44,649 nt of DNA from Bacteroides sp. (GCA_017472925.1 JAFUNS010000010.1:1-44649), one strand, 5' to 3'. Shown: positions 20,062-29,232, counted from the first letter of the stretch. The notes: generated by a model not told the origin, from the sequence alone. A program made the numbers and translations.

Positions 20062-21750
20062 ATGCTGGAGAAAAGAACTGAAAGACAACATACAGGCAGG
20101 CGCAGAATATTCTTATTGAGTATTCTGTGCTTGTTTGGCTTTTGCATGGTGGCACAGGTGCAGCCCAGACGCAACACAGCCCGACCGGCTAAGAGTAAGG
20201 TGTATCTGCTCCATGCGGATATACTGAAGAAAGATAAGAGTAATCCTGAAGCGCAAATCCTGATAGGCGATGTGGAGTTCCGCCACGATAGTATTTACAT
20301 GTATTGTGATACAGCCTATTTTTACGAAAAGGCCAATTCATTGGAGGCATTTGGAAACTTCCGGATGGATCAAGCTGATACGCTCAAATTGTTTGGAGAT
20401 TATGCCTATTACGATGGGAATACGCAAATTGCTCAAGTGCGTTACAATGTTCGGATGGAGAATAAGACAACCACTTTGCTTACCGATAGTTTGAACTATG
20501 ACAGAGTCTTTAATTTGGGCTATTTCTTTGATGGTGGTACGCTGATGGATGAAGAAAATGTGCTGACTTCGGATTGGGGGGAATATAGCCCGGCTACCAA
20601 ACAGTCGGTTTTCAATTACGATGTGAAATTGGTGAACCCTAAATTTACGCTGACTTCCGACACACTGCGTTATAATACGGCATCTAAAATAGCCAATATT
20701 GTGGGGCCATCTGACATTGAAGGCGATAACAATCATATTTATTCGGAATTGGGCTTTTATAATACAGCTATTGGCCAAGCTGAATTGTTGCAGCGATCGG
20801 TGCTGACCAATGAAGGAAAGCAGTTGACGGGGGATAGTTTGTTTTACGATCGTAATATGAGTTTTGGTGAAGCTTTTTATGATGTGATTTTTACGGATAC
20901 TGTCAACAAGAATATGCTGACTGGCAATTATTGTTATTATAATGAATTGACCAAATATGCTGTTGCAACCGATAGTGCTGTTGCTGTGGATTACTCGCAA
21001 GGTGATAGCTTGTTCTTGCATGGCGATACATTGCAGCTTTTTACTTTTTTCCTTGATACGGACTCCATGTATAGAGAAACCAGAGCTTATCATAAAGTGC
21101 GTTTCTTCCGTACCGATGTGCAAGGGGTATGCGATTCGTTGGTGTTCTCCACTAAAGATAGTTGTTTGACTATGTACAGGGACCCTATCCTTTGGAACGG
21201 AAACCAGCAGTTGTTGGGCGAAGAGGTGATGGTGTATATGAACGACAGCACCATTGATTGGGCGCATATTCATAACCAGACGTTGTCTGTGGAAAAGTTG
21301 GATTCTGTAAACTATAATCAGGTGACGGGTAAGGATATGAAAGCTTACTTTACGAACGGTGAAATGCACAGAGTGGATGTGATTGGTTCGGTGCGTGTGA
21401 TTTATTATCCCATGGAGAAAGACAGTACATTGATGGGGATGAATGTGATGGAAGGCGGTGAACTGAATATGTATTTAGAGAATCGGAAACTCACCAGAGG
21501 AGTCATGTTCCCTCAACCGAAAGGGACTTTTTATCCGATGGATCAGTTGCCCCCAAAACAGATGAAGTTAGACAATTTTGCATGGTTTGATTATATCCGT
21601 CCACTTAATAAACAGGATATATTCAATTGGCGGGCTAAGAGTGCCGATCAAGTGCTGAAGAAAAGCACTCGTAGTGGAGCACCTTTGCCTAACCAGAATT
21701 TGTTTAAGAAAGATCAGGTGAAAAAAGAACAGTTAAAGAAGGAGGAATAA
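20062..21750 (+). CDS. OstA-like LPS transport protein (LptA-type beta-jellyroll)
   Basis: 562 aa. A membrane signal near residues 17-31 follows a basic N-terminus. The mature protein is built of repeated short beta units (GDVEFRHDS, YCDTAYFYEKANSLEAFG, LTSDTLRYNTAS, LTGDSLFYDR), the pattern of the OstA/LptA jellyroll that shields lipid A during transport. It is far longer than E. coli LptA but lacks the LptD barrel, as in other Bacteroidota OstA-like proteins. The tail (residues 535-562) is very basic. It lies 9 bp after the SurA-like gene; co-expression of a barrel chaperone and an LPS bridge protein makes sense. Confidence 0.85.
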   Translation: MLEKRTERQHTGRRRIFLLSILCLFGFCMVAQVQPRRNTARPAKSKVYLLHADILKKDKSNPEAQILIGDVEFRHDSIYMYCDTAYFYEKANSLEAFGNFRMDQADTLKLFGDYAYYDGNTQIAQVRYNVRMENKTTTLLTDSLNYDRVFNLGYFFDGGTLMDEENVLTSDWGEYSPATKQSVFNYDVKLVNPKFTLTSDTLRYNTASKIANIVGPSDIEGDNNHIYSELGFYNTAIGQAELLQRSVLTNEGKQLTGDSLFYDRNMSFGEAFYDVIFTDTVNKNMLTGNYCYYNELTKYAVATDSAVAVDYSQGDSLFLHGDTLQLFTFFLDTDSMYRETRAYHKVRFFRTDVQGVCDSLVFSTKDSCLTMYRDPILWNGNQQLLGEEVMVYMNDSTIDWAHIHNQTLSVEKLDSVNYNQVTGKDMKAYFTNGEMHRVDVIGSVRVIYYPMEKDSTLMGMNVMEGGELNMYLENRKLTRGVMFPQPKGTFYPMDQLPPKQMKLDNFAWFDYIRPLNKQDIFNWRAKSADQVLKKSTRSGAPLPNQNLFKKDQVKKEQLKKEE

Positions 21751-21753
21751 GAA

Positions 21754-22053
21754 ATGGGAATGTTTAAAGCGGAAAAGCCACGTGCTTTCAATCATCAATA
21801 CATTTATGTGGATGAGCGGAAAGAAAAATTAGCTAAGATAGAAGCAAATGCCAAACGTGATTTGGGTATGTTACCTCCCGAAGAAACAACTGCGGAAGAA
21901 AGAATCCGAGGGAAGTTTGTAGATGCCACCAAACATTTGAAACGCCGGAAAGAAAGTGGCCGTAAACCTTTGACGTTTGCTACTTTATTGGTTGCATTGG
22001 CCATTGCTTGTTATGTCCTTCATTATTTGGTGACAGGACAACTCTCTTTTTAA
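21754..22053 (+). CDS. Small membrane-anchored protein
   Basis: 99 aa, not assigned to a known function. A charged, soluble N-terminal part with a helical Lys/Glu-rich region (residues 20-72) is followed by one transmembrane segment, LTFATLLVALAIACYVLHYL (about 73-92), close to the C-terminus. This topology suggests a tail-anchored inner-membrane protein facing the cytoplasm. It starts 3 bp after the OstA-like stop and is followed 13 bp later by mutL, so it is an operon member, probably linked to envelope work. Confidence 0.8.
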   Translation: MGMFKAEKPRAFNHQYIYVDERKEKLAKIEANAKRDLGMLPPEETTAEERIRGKFVDATKHLKRRKESGRKPLTFATLLVALAIACYVLHYLVTGQLSF

Positions 22054-22066
22054 TTTATGAATATCT

Positions 22067-23944
22067 ATGAGTGATATTATACGTTTGCTTCCCGATTCGG
22101 TAGCCAATCAGATTGCAGCCGGTGAAGTAATTCAACGGCCGGCTTCTGTTATTAAGGAACTGGTAGAAAATGCAGTGGATGCCGGTGCCAAACATATTGA
22201 TGTGTTGGTTACTGATGCCGGAAAGACTTCCATTCAGGTGATTGATGATGGTAAGGGGATGTCGGAAACAGATGCTCGTCTGGCTTTTGAACGTCATGCT
22301 ACATCTAAAATACGCGAGGCGGCCGATTTGTTTGCTTTGCAAACCATGGGATTCCGTGGGGAAGCATTGGCTTCTATTGCTGCAGTGGCACAAGTGGAAC
22401 TTCGTACAAGAATGGCAGGAGAGGAGTTGGGTACGTCTATCTGTATATCCGGCTCCAAAGTGGATAGTCAGGAATCGGTTTCTTGTCCTCAAGGTAGTAA
22501 TTTCCAGATAAAGAACTTGTTCTATAATATTCCTGCACGTCGAAAGTTCTTGAAATCCAATCAAACCGAACTGAGTAATATATTGACAGAGTTTGAACGT
22601 ATTGTATTGGTTAATCCCGATGTTTCGTTTACGTTGCATCACAATGGTACGGAAATATTTAATTTACCGGCAATCCAGTTACGTCAGCGTATCATGGGGG
22701 TGTTTGGTAAGAAAATCAATCAGGAACTCCTCTCGGTGGACGTAGATACTACCATGGTAAAGATTACCGGTTTTGTGGGACGTCCTGAAACATCTCGTAA
22801 AAAGGGCTCACGCCAGTATTTCTTTGTGAATGGCCGTTATATGCGTCATCCCTATTTCCATAAGGCTGTGATGGATGCCTACGAACGATTGGTTCCAGCT
22901 GGTGAACAGGTTTCCTATTTTATATACTTTGAGGTGGACCCTTCTCATATTGATGTGAATATACATCCTACAAAGACTGAAATTAAATTCGAAAACGAAC
23001 AAGCCATTTGGCAGATTCTGGCAGCGGTGGTGAAGGAAACATTGGGTAAGTTCAATGAAGTGCCATCGATTGACTTTGATACAGAAGGTATGCCTGATAT
23101 CCCGGCTTTTGAATCTTCTCCTTATACGGCTATACAACCGCCCAAGACTACTTATAATCCTAATTACAATCCTTTCGACACTTCGTCTGTGGCATCTCCG
23201 GCTTCTTATTCTCGTCAGGATACGCATGGTTGGGATCAGTTGTACGAAGGATTGGAACGTCATTCGTCAGCACCGACAGCATTCGCTTATCCCGATGATG
23301 GCGATTATTATACAGAGGTGCCTACTACTTCGGAATCTCCTACTTTATATGATCAGATGGAGGAGTTACCTTCTACAGAAGTCGCTTCACAACATTATCA
23401 GTATAAAGGTCGATTCATTCTTACTTCAGTTAAGTCGGGATTGATGATTATTGATCAGCAGCGTGCTCACATCCGTTTGCTTTATGATCGCTATTTGGCG
23501 CAAATATCTTCCCGACAAGGAGCCTCGCAAGGAGTCCTGTTCCCGGATATTGTACAGTTCGCTACTTCCGAGATTCCGGTTTTGCAAAGTGTTTTGGAAG
23601 ATCTTTCCTTTTTGGGTTTTGAACTCACGGATTTGGGTGGTGGAAGCTATGCCATTAATGGAGTGCCGGCGGGAATTGAGGGATTGAATCCTATCGAATT
23701 GGTCCGGAATATGGTTCATACAGCTATTGAAAAGGGATGCAAAGTAAAAGAGGAAGTGCAAAGCTCGTTAGCTTTGTCTCTTGCCAAAGCAGCAGCTATT
23801 GTTCCTGGTCAAATCTTGTCGTCCGAAGAAATGGGCAATTTGGTTGATGGTTTGCTGACTTCCGCAATGCCTAATTATACTCCTGATGGCAAGATTATTC
23901 TTTCTGTTGTGAAAGAAGAAGAATTAGAAAAGATGTTCCGTTAA
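22067..23944 (+). CDS. mutL: DNA mismatch repair protein MutL
   Basis: 625 aa. N-terminal GHKL ATPase with motif [12 protein letters not shown], motif II DDGKGM and motif [13 protein letters not shown], then the conserved MutL/PMS segment [11 protein letters not shown] linker of about 110 residues rich in Ser, Thr, Tyr and Pro (about 345-450) separates it from the C-terminal dimerisation domain. In that domain the region matching the endonuclease motif DQHA(x)2E(x)4E reads [14 protein letters not shown], without the two Glu residues. It matches MutS-bound mismatches to downstream repair steps. It is the last gene of the cluster, before a terminator. Confidence 0.96.
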   Translation: MSDIIRLLPDSVANQIAAGEVIQRPASVIKELVENAVDAGAKHIDVLVTDAGKTSIQVIDDGKGMSETDARLAFERHATSKIREAADLFALQTMGFRGEALASIAAVAQVELRTRMAGEELGTSICISGSKVDSQESVSCPQGSNFQIKNLFYNIPARRKFLKSNQTELSNILTEFERIVLVNPDVSFTLHHNGTEIFNLPAIQLRQRIMGVFGKKINQELLSVDVDTTMVKITGFVGRPETSRKKGSRQYFFVNGRYMRHPYFHKAVMDAYERLVPAGEQVSYFIYFEVDPSHIDVNIHPTKTEIKFENEQAIWQILAAVVKETLGKFNEVPSIDFDTEGMPDIPAFESSPYTAIQPPKTTYNPNYNPFDTSSVASPASYSRQDTHGWDQLYEGLERHSSAPTAFAYPDDGDYYTEVPTTSESPTLYDQMEELPSTEVASQHYQYKGRFILTSVKSGLMIIDQQRAHIRLLYDRYLAQISSRQGASQGVLFPDIVQFATSEIPVLQSVLEDLSFLGFELTDLGGGSYAINGVPAGIEGLNPIELVRNMVHTAIEKGCKVKEEVQSSLALSLAKAAAIVPGQILSSEEMGNLVDGLLTSAMPNYTPDGKIILSVVKEEELEKMFR

Positions 23945-23966
23945 GATTAAATTTCAATATTATCAT

Positions 23967-24009
23967 AAAAAAGAAGTGGATGTGCTTTTGACACATCCAC
24001 TTCTTTTTT
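23967..24009. terminator. Bidirectional terminator between mutL and carB
   Basis: A very strong 18-bp perfect stem, AAAAAAGAAGTGGATGTG / CACATCCACTTCTTTTTT, with a 7-nt loop. It serves both the rightward mutL transcript and the leftward carB transcript. Confidence 0.94.
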
Positions 24010-24022
24010 ATAGCGACTTGAA

Positions 24023-27000
24023 TTAATATTCTTGCCAAGACTTGATTTGAATGTCTTTTTCGCTCATTTCACAGAAAGCGTTCACAAAGGCACTTGCCAA
24101 ACGGGCGTTGGTAATCAACGGAATGTTGTGGTCGATGGCACCACGGCGAATCTTGTAACCGTTGGTGAGTTCACGTTTGGTGTGATTCTTCGGAATGTTT
24201 ACAATGAGGTCGAACTTGTGTTCGGCAATCATGGTCATAACATTGTCTTCTGCATCAGGACGTTCATCCGGCCAGAATACCGGAGTGGTGTTAACACCAT
24301 GAGCATTCAAGAAGGTTGCTGTACCTGCAGTTGCATAAATTTGGTAACCCTTGTTGGCAAGCATACGGCTTGACTCAAGCAAATCTACCTTTGATTTGGT
24401 GGCACCTGTAGAGAACATAACGGCTTTCTTTGGAATGCTGAAACCAACAGCAATCATTGCATTCAATAAAGCTTCATTAAAGTCATCGCCCATACAACCT
24501 ACTTCACCGGTAGATGACATGTCAACTCCCAAAACAGGGTCTGCCTTGTGCAAACGTGAGAATGAGAATTGAGAAGCCTTAACACCAATCCAATCAATGT
24601 CGAATGCGCTCTTATCGGGTTTGCTGTATGGAGCATCGAGCATGATGCGGGTTGCTGTTTCAATAAAGTTGCGCTTCAAAATCTTTGAAACAAATGGGAA
24701 TGAACGTGAAGCACGGAGATTACATTCAATAACCTTCACTTCGTTGTTCTTAGCCAAATATTGGATGTTGAACGGACCGGAGATGTTCAATTCCTTTGCA
24801 ATCTGACGGCTGATGCGCTTGATGCGACGGGCTGTTTCGAAGTAAATCTTCTGAGCCGGGAATACCAATGTTGCATCACCAGAGTGTACACCAGCAAATT
24901 CTACGTGTTCAGAGATAGCATATTCTACCACTTCACCATTTTGTGCTACAGCATCGAACTCAATTTCCTTTGTGTCGAGCATGAATTGAGATACTACAAC
25001 AGGGAATTCCTTCGATACTTCCTTTGCCATCTGCAAGAATTCCTTCAATTCTTCTTCGTTGTAGCAAACGTTCATTGCTGCACCTGAAAGTACGTATGAT
25101 GGACGAACCAATACCGGGTAGCCTACCTTGGCTACAAATTCTTCCATATCTTCAATGCTGGTCAATTCTTTCCAAGCCGGTTGGTCGATACCCAATTGGT
25201 CGAGCATAGCCGAGAACTTGTGACGGTTTTCTGCACGGTCGATAGATACTGGTGAAGTACCGAGGATGGGCACTGATTGGCGATGAAGCTTCATGGCCAA
25301 GTTGTTTGGAATCTGTCCACCCACAGATACGATAACACCGTTTGGCTGTTCAAGGTCGATTACGTCGAGTACACGCTCGAACGAAAGTTCATCGAAGTAC
25401 AGACGGTCGCACATATCATAGTCGGTAGAAACGGTTTCAGGGTTATAGTTAATCATGATTGATTTGTAACCCAACTTGCGAGCTGTTTGAACGGCATTAA
25501 CCGAACACCAGTCAAATTCTACAGACGAACCGATACGGTAGGCACCTGAACCGAGTACCACTACAGACTTGTCGTTCTTGTAGTAGTTTACATCGTATCC
25601 CTTCACGGCATAAGTCATGTAAAGGTAGTTAGTCAGTTCGGGGTGTTCACTGGCTACTGTGTTGATACGCTTTACTGCTGGGAGTACGCCCAATTCTTTA
25701 CGATGATTACGTACGCTCAACAATTGCTTTTCCATATTAACATTGTCCTTCAAAACAAAGCGGGCAATCTGGAAGTCGGAGAAGCCCAACACTTTAGCTT
25801 GGCGAAGTACATCTTCAGGAAGCTCTTCGATTGTATTGTATGTAGCAAGTACATTCTTGTAATCTACAATGTTCTTCAACTTTTCGAGGAACCATGGGTC
25901 AATCTTGGTGAGTTCATAGATACGTTCAATACTATAGCCTTCTTCCAAAGCCGAGGCGATAGAGAAGATACGAAGGTCGGTCGGGTTTGCCAATTCTTCG
26001 TCTAAGTTATCGAATTTGGTATGTTCATTACCTACAAAACCGTGCATACCTTGTCCAATCATACGAAGACCTTTTTGGATAACTTCTTCAAACGAACGAC
26101 CGATAGACATGATTTCACCAACAGACTTCATGCTAGAACCAATTTGACGAGATACACCGGCAAACTTGGTCAAGTCCCAACGTGGAATCTTACAAATCAA
26201 ATAGTCTAATTCAGGAGCCTTGTATGCAGAGTTGGGAGTACCCATTTCACCGATTTGGTCAAGGGTGTAACCCAATGCAATCTTAGCGGCAACGAAAGCC
26301 AATGGGTAACCGGTTGCCTTTGAAGCCAAGGCAGAAGAACGGCTCAAGCGGGCGTTTACTTCAATAACGCGGTAGTCGTTGGTCTCAGCGTTGAACGCAT
26401 ATTGGATGTTACATTCACCCACAATACCCAAGTGACGGATGGCCTTCACAGAGATTTCTTGCAAGTAAGTTACTTGTTCCGGAGTCAAAGAACAAGTAGG
26501 AGCCACAACGATAGACTCACCGGTATGAATACCCAGTGGGTCGAAGTTTTCCATGCTTGCTACGGTGAAGCAATGGTCGTTGGCATCGCGGATAACTTCG
26601 AATTCAATTTCTTTCCAGCCTTTCAATGATTCTTCCACCAGAATTTGTTTGGAGAAAGTAAAGGCACTTTCGGCCAATTTCAAGAAAGTTTCTTCATCGG
26701 GGCAAATACCACTACCTAAACCTCCAAGTGCGTAAGCCGAACGAACCATAACGGGGAAGCCCAATTCGTGAGCTGCCTTCAATGCATCTTCCATGCTTTC
26801 TACGGCTTGGCTACGAGGAGTCTTCATTGGAATCTCGTCGAGTTTCTTCACGAACAAGTCACGGTCTTCGGTATACATGATGGCTTCTACCGATGTACCA
26901 AGTACTTCTACACCGTATTTTTGGAGAACTCCGTTTTGATACAATTCTGTACCGCAGTTCAGAGCTGTCTGTCCACCGAATGCCAGCAAGATGCCGTCCG

Positions 27001-27241
27001 GCTGTTCTTTCTTGATAATTTCTTCAACGAAGAACGGAGTAACGGGGAGGAAATATACTTTGTCGGCAATACCTTCTGATGTCTGGATGGTAGCGATGTT
27101 CGGATTCACCAAAACCGAGCTAATACCTTCTTCGCGCAAAGCCTTCAGCGCTTGTGAACCTGAGTAGTCAAACTCACCTGCCTGGCCAATTTTCAGGGCA
27201 CCCGAACCCAATACCAGGACTTTCTTTAATTCCTTTTTCAT
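24023..27241 (-). CDS. carB: Carbamoyl-phosphate synthase large subunit
   Basis: 1072 aa, the standard length. Duplicated ATP-grasp halves: the first begins VLVLGSGALKIGQAGEFDYS, the second (near residue 560) VVVLGSGAYRIGSSVEFDW. A C-terminal MGS-like allosteric domain starts near residue 935 (MFSTGATKSKVDLLESSRML). It makes carbamoyl phosphate from glutamine-derived ammonia, bicarbonate and 2 ATP, feeding pyrimidine and arginine synthesis. The N-terminal motif and NPNIATIQTS resemble the eukaryotic CAD type more than the E. coli type. No carA is adjacent. The 5' leader holds a short ORF and a terminator hairpin. Confidence 0.96.
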   Translation of the reverse strand: MKKELKKVLVLGSGALKIGQAGEFDYSGSQALKALREEGISSVLVNPNIATIQTSEGIADKVYFLPVTPFFVEEIIKKEQPDGILLAFGGQTALNCGTELYQNGVLQKYGVEVLGTSVEAIMYTEDRDLFVKKLDEIPMKTPRSQAVESMEDALKAAHELGFPVMVRSAYALGGLGSGICPDEETFLKLAESAFTFSKQILVEESLKGWKEIEFEVIRDANDHCFTVASMENFDPLGIHTGESIVVAPTCSLTPEQVTYLQEISVKAIRHLGIVGECNIQYAFNAETNDYRVIEVNARLSRSSALASKATGYPLAFVAAKIALGYTLDQIGEMGTPNSAYKAPELDYLICKIPRWDLTKFAGVSRQIGSSMKSVGEIMSIGRSFEEVIQKGLRMIGQGMHGFVGNEHTKFDNLDEELANPTDLRIFSIASALEEGYSIERIYELTKIDPWFLEKLKNIVDYKNVLATYNTIEELPEDVLRQAKVLGFSDFQIARFVLKDNVNMEKQLLSVRNHRKELGVLPAVKRINTVASEHPELTNYLYMTYAVKGYDVNYYKNDKSVVVLGSGAYRIGSSVEFDWCSVNAVQTARKLGYKSIMINYNPETVSTDYDMCDRLYFDELSFERVLDVIDLEQPNGVIVSVGGQIPNNLAMKLHRQSVPILGTSPVSIDRAENRHKFSAMLDQLGIDQPAWKELTSIEDMEEFVAKVGYPVLVRPSYVLSGAAMNVCYNEEELKEFLQMAKEVSKEFPVVVSQFMLDTKEIEFDAVAQNGEVVEYAISEHVEFAGVHSGDATLVFPAQKIYFETARRIKRISRQIAKELNISGPFNIQYLAKNNEVKVIECNLRASRSFPFVSKILKRNFIETATRIMLDAPYSKPDKSAFDIDWIGVKASQFSFSRLHKADPVLGVDMSSTGEVGCMGDDFNEALLNAMIAVGFSIPKKAVMFSTGATKSKVDLLESSRMLANKGYQIYATAGTATFLNAHGVNTTPVFWPDERPDAEDNVMTMIAEHKFDLIVNIPKNHTKRELTNGYKIRRGAIDHNIPLITNARLASAFVNAFCEMSEKDIQIKSWQEY

Positions 27242-27283
27242 TGAATGCTTCTTTATATTGTTATTTTAATTCCACGGAAAAAC

Positions 27284-27324
27284 AAAAAAAATGCGTTCAA
27301 CCCCTATCGGGGATAACGCATTTT
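27284..27324 (-). terminator. Intrinsic terminator (attenuator) in the carB leader
   Basis: On the minus strand, AAAATGCGTT pairs perfectly (10 bp) with AACGCATTTT; an inner CCCC-GATA-GGGG stem sits above a 2/3 internal loop, and eight T follow. It lies between the carB promoter and the carB ATG, 42 bp before the gene, so it can only act on carB's own leader RNA. The first stem base is adjacent to the stop codon of the leader ORF at 27325-27366. Confidence 0.82.
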
Positions 27325-27366
27325 CTATATGTCGCTTTTGTCCTTTTTGACTCCTTGTGGATACAT
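27325..27366 (-). CDS. Putative 13-aa leader peptide of carB
   Basis: On the minus strand an ATG opens 13 codons (MYPQGVKKDKSDI) ending in TAG. The stop is immediately followed by the terminator stem at 27315-27324, and the ATG lies about 17 nt past the -7 element of the carB promoter. A ribosome ending here would cover the 5' arm of the hairpin, so translation could control readthrough into carB. An AAGGAG string occurs inside the ORF, not before it. No run of Arg or other obvious regulatory codons is present. That it is translated is an inference. Confidence 0.45.
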   Translation of the reverse strand: MYPQGVKKDKSDI

Positions 27367-27382
27367 AGCTTTAAATTTTGTG

Positions 27383-27413
27383 CAAAGTAACTACTTATTT
27401 CTAACATAACAAA
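27383..27413 (-). promoter_or_regulatory. carB promoter
   Basis: On the minus strand: -33 TTTG (27410-27413), 19 bp spacer, then -7 TTACTTTG (27383-27390; one difference from TAnnTTTG). The predicted leader is about 135 nt and includes the 13-codon ORF and the terminator hairpin. Confidence 0.65.
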
Positions 27414-27459
27414 ACAAAGTGGCAAGTTTATTTTGCGTTTTTGTTCTATGCGTGTTTTA

Positions 27460-27491
27460 TTTGTTTGTTTTAAGGTTTCTCCTTATCTTTG
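27460..27491 (+). promoter_or_regulatory. trpS promoter
   Basis: -33 TTTG (27460-27463), 20 bp spacer, -7 TATCTTTG (27484-27491). The ATG is 26 bp downstream. It is divergent from the carB promoter, with about 46 bp between the two -33 elements. Confidence 0.8.
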
Positions 27492-27517
27492 CACATTATT
27501 AATATTAGGTAAAGACT

Positions 27518-28612
27518 ATGGCAGATAAGAAAATCATATTGACAGGCGACCGTCCTACTGGAAAACTCCACATCGGTCACTATGTGGGTTCCCTGAAGCG
27601 TAGAGTGGAACTTCAGAATTCAGGTTTGTATGACAAGACTTTTGTGTTTATTGCCGATGCGCAAGCATTGACAGATAATATTGACAACCCAGAAAAGGTT
27701 CGTCAGAATGTAATTGAAGTTGCATTGGATTATTTGGCTTGTGGCCTCGATCCGACTAAATCCACTATCTTTATCCAATCGCAGATTCCGGAACTCTGTG
27801 AATTGTCTTTCTATTACATGGACTTGGTTACTGTAAGTCGTCTTCAACGTAACCCAACGGTAAAGACAGAAATCCAGATGCGTAACTTTGAGGCAAGCAT
27901 ACCGGTAGGTTTCTTCACTTATCCCATCAGCCAGGCTGCCGACATAACCGCTTTCAAGGCTACAACCGTTCCGGCAGGTGAAGACCAGGAACCTATGATT
28001 GAACAAGCGCGTGAAATTGTACGTCGTTTCAATTATATCTATGGTGAAACCTTGGTAGAACCTGAAATCCTGTTGCCGAGCAATGCTTCATGTCTCCGTT
28101 TGCCAGGTACTGATGGAAAGGCAAAGATGAGCAAGTCATTGGGCAACTGTATTTATCTTTCTGATCCGGCAGATGTGGTGGAAAAGAAAGTGAAGAGCAT
28201 GTATACCGACCCAACCCATATAAAGGTGAGCGATCCGGGTAAGTTGGAAGGAAACACCGTGTTTACTTACCTCGATGCTTTCAGTCGCCCTGAACACTTT
28301 GAACGTTATTTGCCGGAATATCCTAATCTGGATGAATTGAAAGCACACTATACACGTGGTGGCTTGGGGGATATGAAGGTGAAGAAATTCCTTGCTGCTA
28401 TTATGCAGGAAGAGCTTGGCCCTATCCGCGAACGTCGTAAGGAGTTTGAAAAGGACATCCCAGCTGTATACGAAATGCTTAGAAAGGGTTGTGAAGTAGC
28501 CCGTGAAACCGCTTCGGCTACCCTTGACGAAGTTCGTAAGGCCATGAAGATTAACTATTTTGACGATGCAGACTTGATTGCCGAACAAGTGAAGCGCTTC
28601 AGCCAAGAATAA
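27518..28612 (+). CDS. trpS: Tryptophanyl-tRNA synthetase
   Basis: 364 aa class I synthetase, charging tRNA-Trp. The HIGH motif appears as [11 protein letters not shown] at residues 15-25 and KMSKS as AKMSKSLGN near residue 204. Length is slightly longer than E. coli TrpRS because of a C-terminal helical region. Monocistronic, between its own promoter and a terminator. Confidence 0.96.
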   Translation: MADKKIILTGDRPTGKLHIGHYVGSLKRRVELQNSGLYDKTFVFIADAQALTDNIDNPEKVRQNVIEVALDYLACGLDPTKSTIFIQSQIPELCELSFYYMDLVTVSRLQRNPTVKTEIQMRNFEASIPVGFFTYPISQAADITAFKATTVPAGEDQEPMIEQAREIVRRFNYIYGETLVEPEILLPSNASCLRLPGTDGKAKMSKSLGNCIYLSDPADVVEKKVKSMYTDPTHIKVSDPGKLEGNTVFTYLDAFSRPEHFERYLPEYPNLDELKAHYTRGGLGDMKVKKFLAAIMQEELGPIRERRKEFEKDIPAVYEMLRKGCEVARETASATLDEVRKAMKINYFDDADLIAEQVKRFSQE

Positions 28613-28641
28613 AAAGAAAAATAAAGTTGACTCTTACGATA

Positions 28642-28680
28642 GAAAACGACGTTTTGTTTCACACAAAACGTCGTTTTCTT
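28642..28680 (+). terminator. trpS terminator
   Basis: A 15-bp perfect stem: GAAAACGACGTTTTG (28642-28656) with CAAAACGTCGTTTTC (28664-28678), 7-nt loop, then T-rich sequence. Confidence 0.92.
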
Positions 28681-28752
28681 CTTTTTAAAGCGATGCTTAA
28701 TGGAATAAATGACAAGATTTTAAAGAAAAAGAGCGAAAAAATATGGAAAATG

Positions 28753-28783
28753 TTTGCAGTTATCAGAAAAAGTCGTACCTTTG
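28753..28783 (+). promoter_or_regulatory. tRNA-Val operon promoter
   Basis: -33 TTTG (28753-28756), 19 bp spacer, -7 TACCTTTG (28776-28783). The first tRNA begins 25 bp after the -7 element. Confidence 0.85.
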
Positions 28784-28808
28784 CATCGCTTTTGAAACAA
28801 GAGACTTC

Positions 28809-28883
28809 GGGCGTTTAGCTCAGCTGGTTCAGAGCATCTGCCTTACAAGCAGAGGGTCGGCGGTTCGAATCCGTCAACGCCCA
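28809..28883 (+). tRNA. tRNA-Val (anticodon TAC), copy 1
   Basis: Acceptor stem GGGCGTT/AACGCCC, D arm GCTCAGCTGGTTCAGAGC, anticodon loop CTTACAA with TAC (valine), T arm GGTTCGAATCC. CCA is encoded right after the discriminator A (28884-28886). First of three identical genes. Confidence 0.97.
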
Positions 28884-28925
28884 CCATAAAAACCTTTGTC
28901 TCTTGCTTCTATAGAAAGTAATTTC

Positions 28926-29000
28926 GGGCGTTTAGCTCAGCTGGTTCAGAGCATCTGCCTTACAAGCAGAGGGTCGGCGGTTCGAATCCGTCAACGCCCA
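28926..29000 (+). tRNA. tRNA-Val (anticodon TAC), copy 2
   Basis: Identical in sequence to the first copy over 75 nt. The bases after the discriminator are CCG, so CCA is not encoded and must be added enzymatically. Confidence 0.97.
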
Positions 29001-29023
29001 CCGAAATTTTGAATACCCACTTT

Positions 29024-29098
29024 GGGCGTTTAGCTCAGCTGGTTCAGAGCATCTGCCTTACAAGCAGAGGGTCGGCGGTTCGAATCCGTCAACGCCCA
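29024..29098 (+). tRNA. tRNA-Val (anticodon TAC), copy 3
   Basis: Identical to the other two copies. The following bases are CTA, so CCA is not encoded. It is followed by an intrinsic terminator and is the last recognisable plus-strand host gene before the prophage. Confidence 0.97.
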
Positions 29099-29104
29099 CT
29101 AAAG

Positions 29105-29134
29105 AAAGTCTTGCAATTATTGCAGGACTTTTTT
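29105..29134 (+). terminator. tRNA-Val operon terminator
   Basis: AAAGTCTTGCAA pairs with TTGCAGGACTTT around a TTA loop (12 bp, one G-U), followed by T residues. Confidence 0.88.
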
Positions 29135-29191
29135 GTTTATGATAAGTATTGTTTTCTATTAAATGGTGTGTGTTACTTATGTATATAAAAG

Positions 29192-29220
29192 AAAAGGAGA
29201 AACATTTGTTTCTCCTTTTT
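29192..29220. terminator. Bidirectional terminator at the prophage edge
   Basis: A 12-bp perfect stem, AAAAGGAGAAAC (29192-29203) / GTTTCTCCTTTT (29208-29219), loop ATTT. On the minus strand it comes directly after the tRNA-like tail at 29221-29232, which is where the terminator of a minus-strand tRNA would lie. Confidence 0.85.
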
Positions 29221-29232
29221 AGTTGCGGAGGC
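29221..29232 (-). other. Candidate attL: displaced 3' tail of a tRNA gene
   Basis: On the minus strand these bases read GCCTCCGCAACT. As I recall, Bacteroides initiator tRNA-Met ends in GCCTCCGCAAC(CA), so the last 11 bases match; upstream of them the sequence departs from any tRNA. A strong terminator follows at once (29192-29220). This is what integration into the 3' end of a tRNA leaves behind: the original tail and terminator on one side, and a rebuilt tRNA on the other. The match is short and was made from memory. Confidence 0.45.

Noticed and set aside
20338-21369. A 343-codon minus-strand frame opposite the OstA-like gene
   Set aside because: No start context, promoter or recognisable domain. 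The plus-strand gene has clear repeats and operon spacing.
24023-27241. Several plus-strand frames of 60-120 codons across carB
   Set aside because: They are shadows of the long, fully conserved carB frame, without their own signals.
29024-29098. Prophage integration in the 3' end of the third tRNA-Val
   Set aside because: The tRNA is followed by its own terminator and a further terminator, and no integrase lies beside it. The tRNA-like tail on the opposite strand at 29221 is a better junction candidate.
28809-29098. Assembly error causing the three identical tRNA genes
   Set aside because: The spacers between the copies differ in length and sequence, and CCA is encoded in only one copy. 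This points to a real gene cluster.
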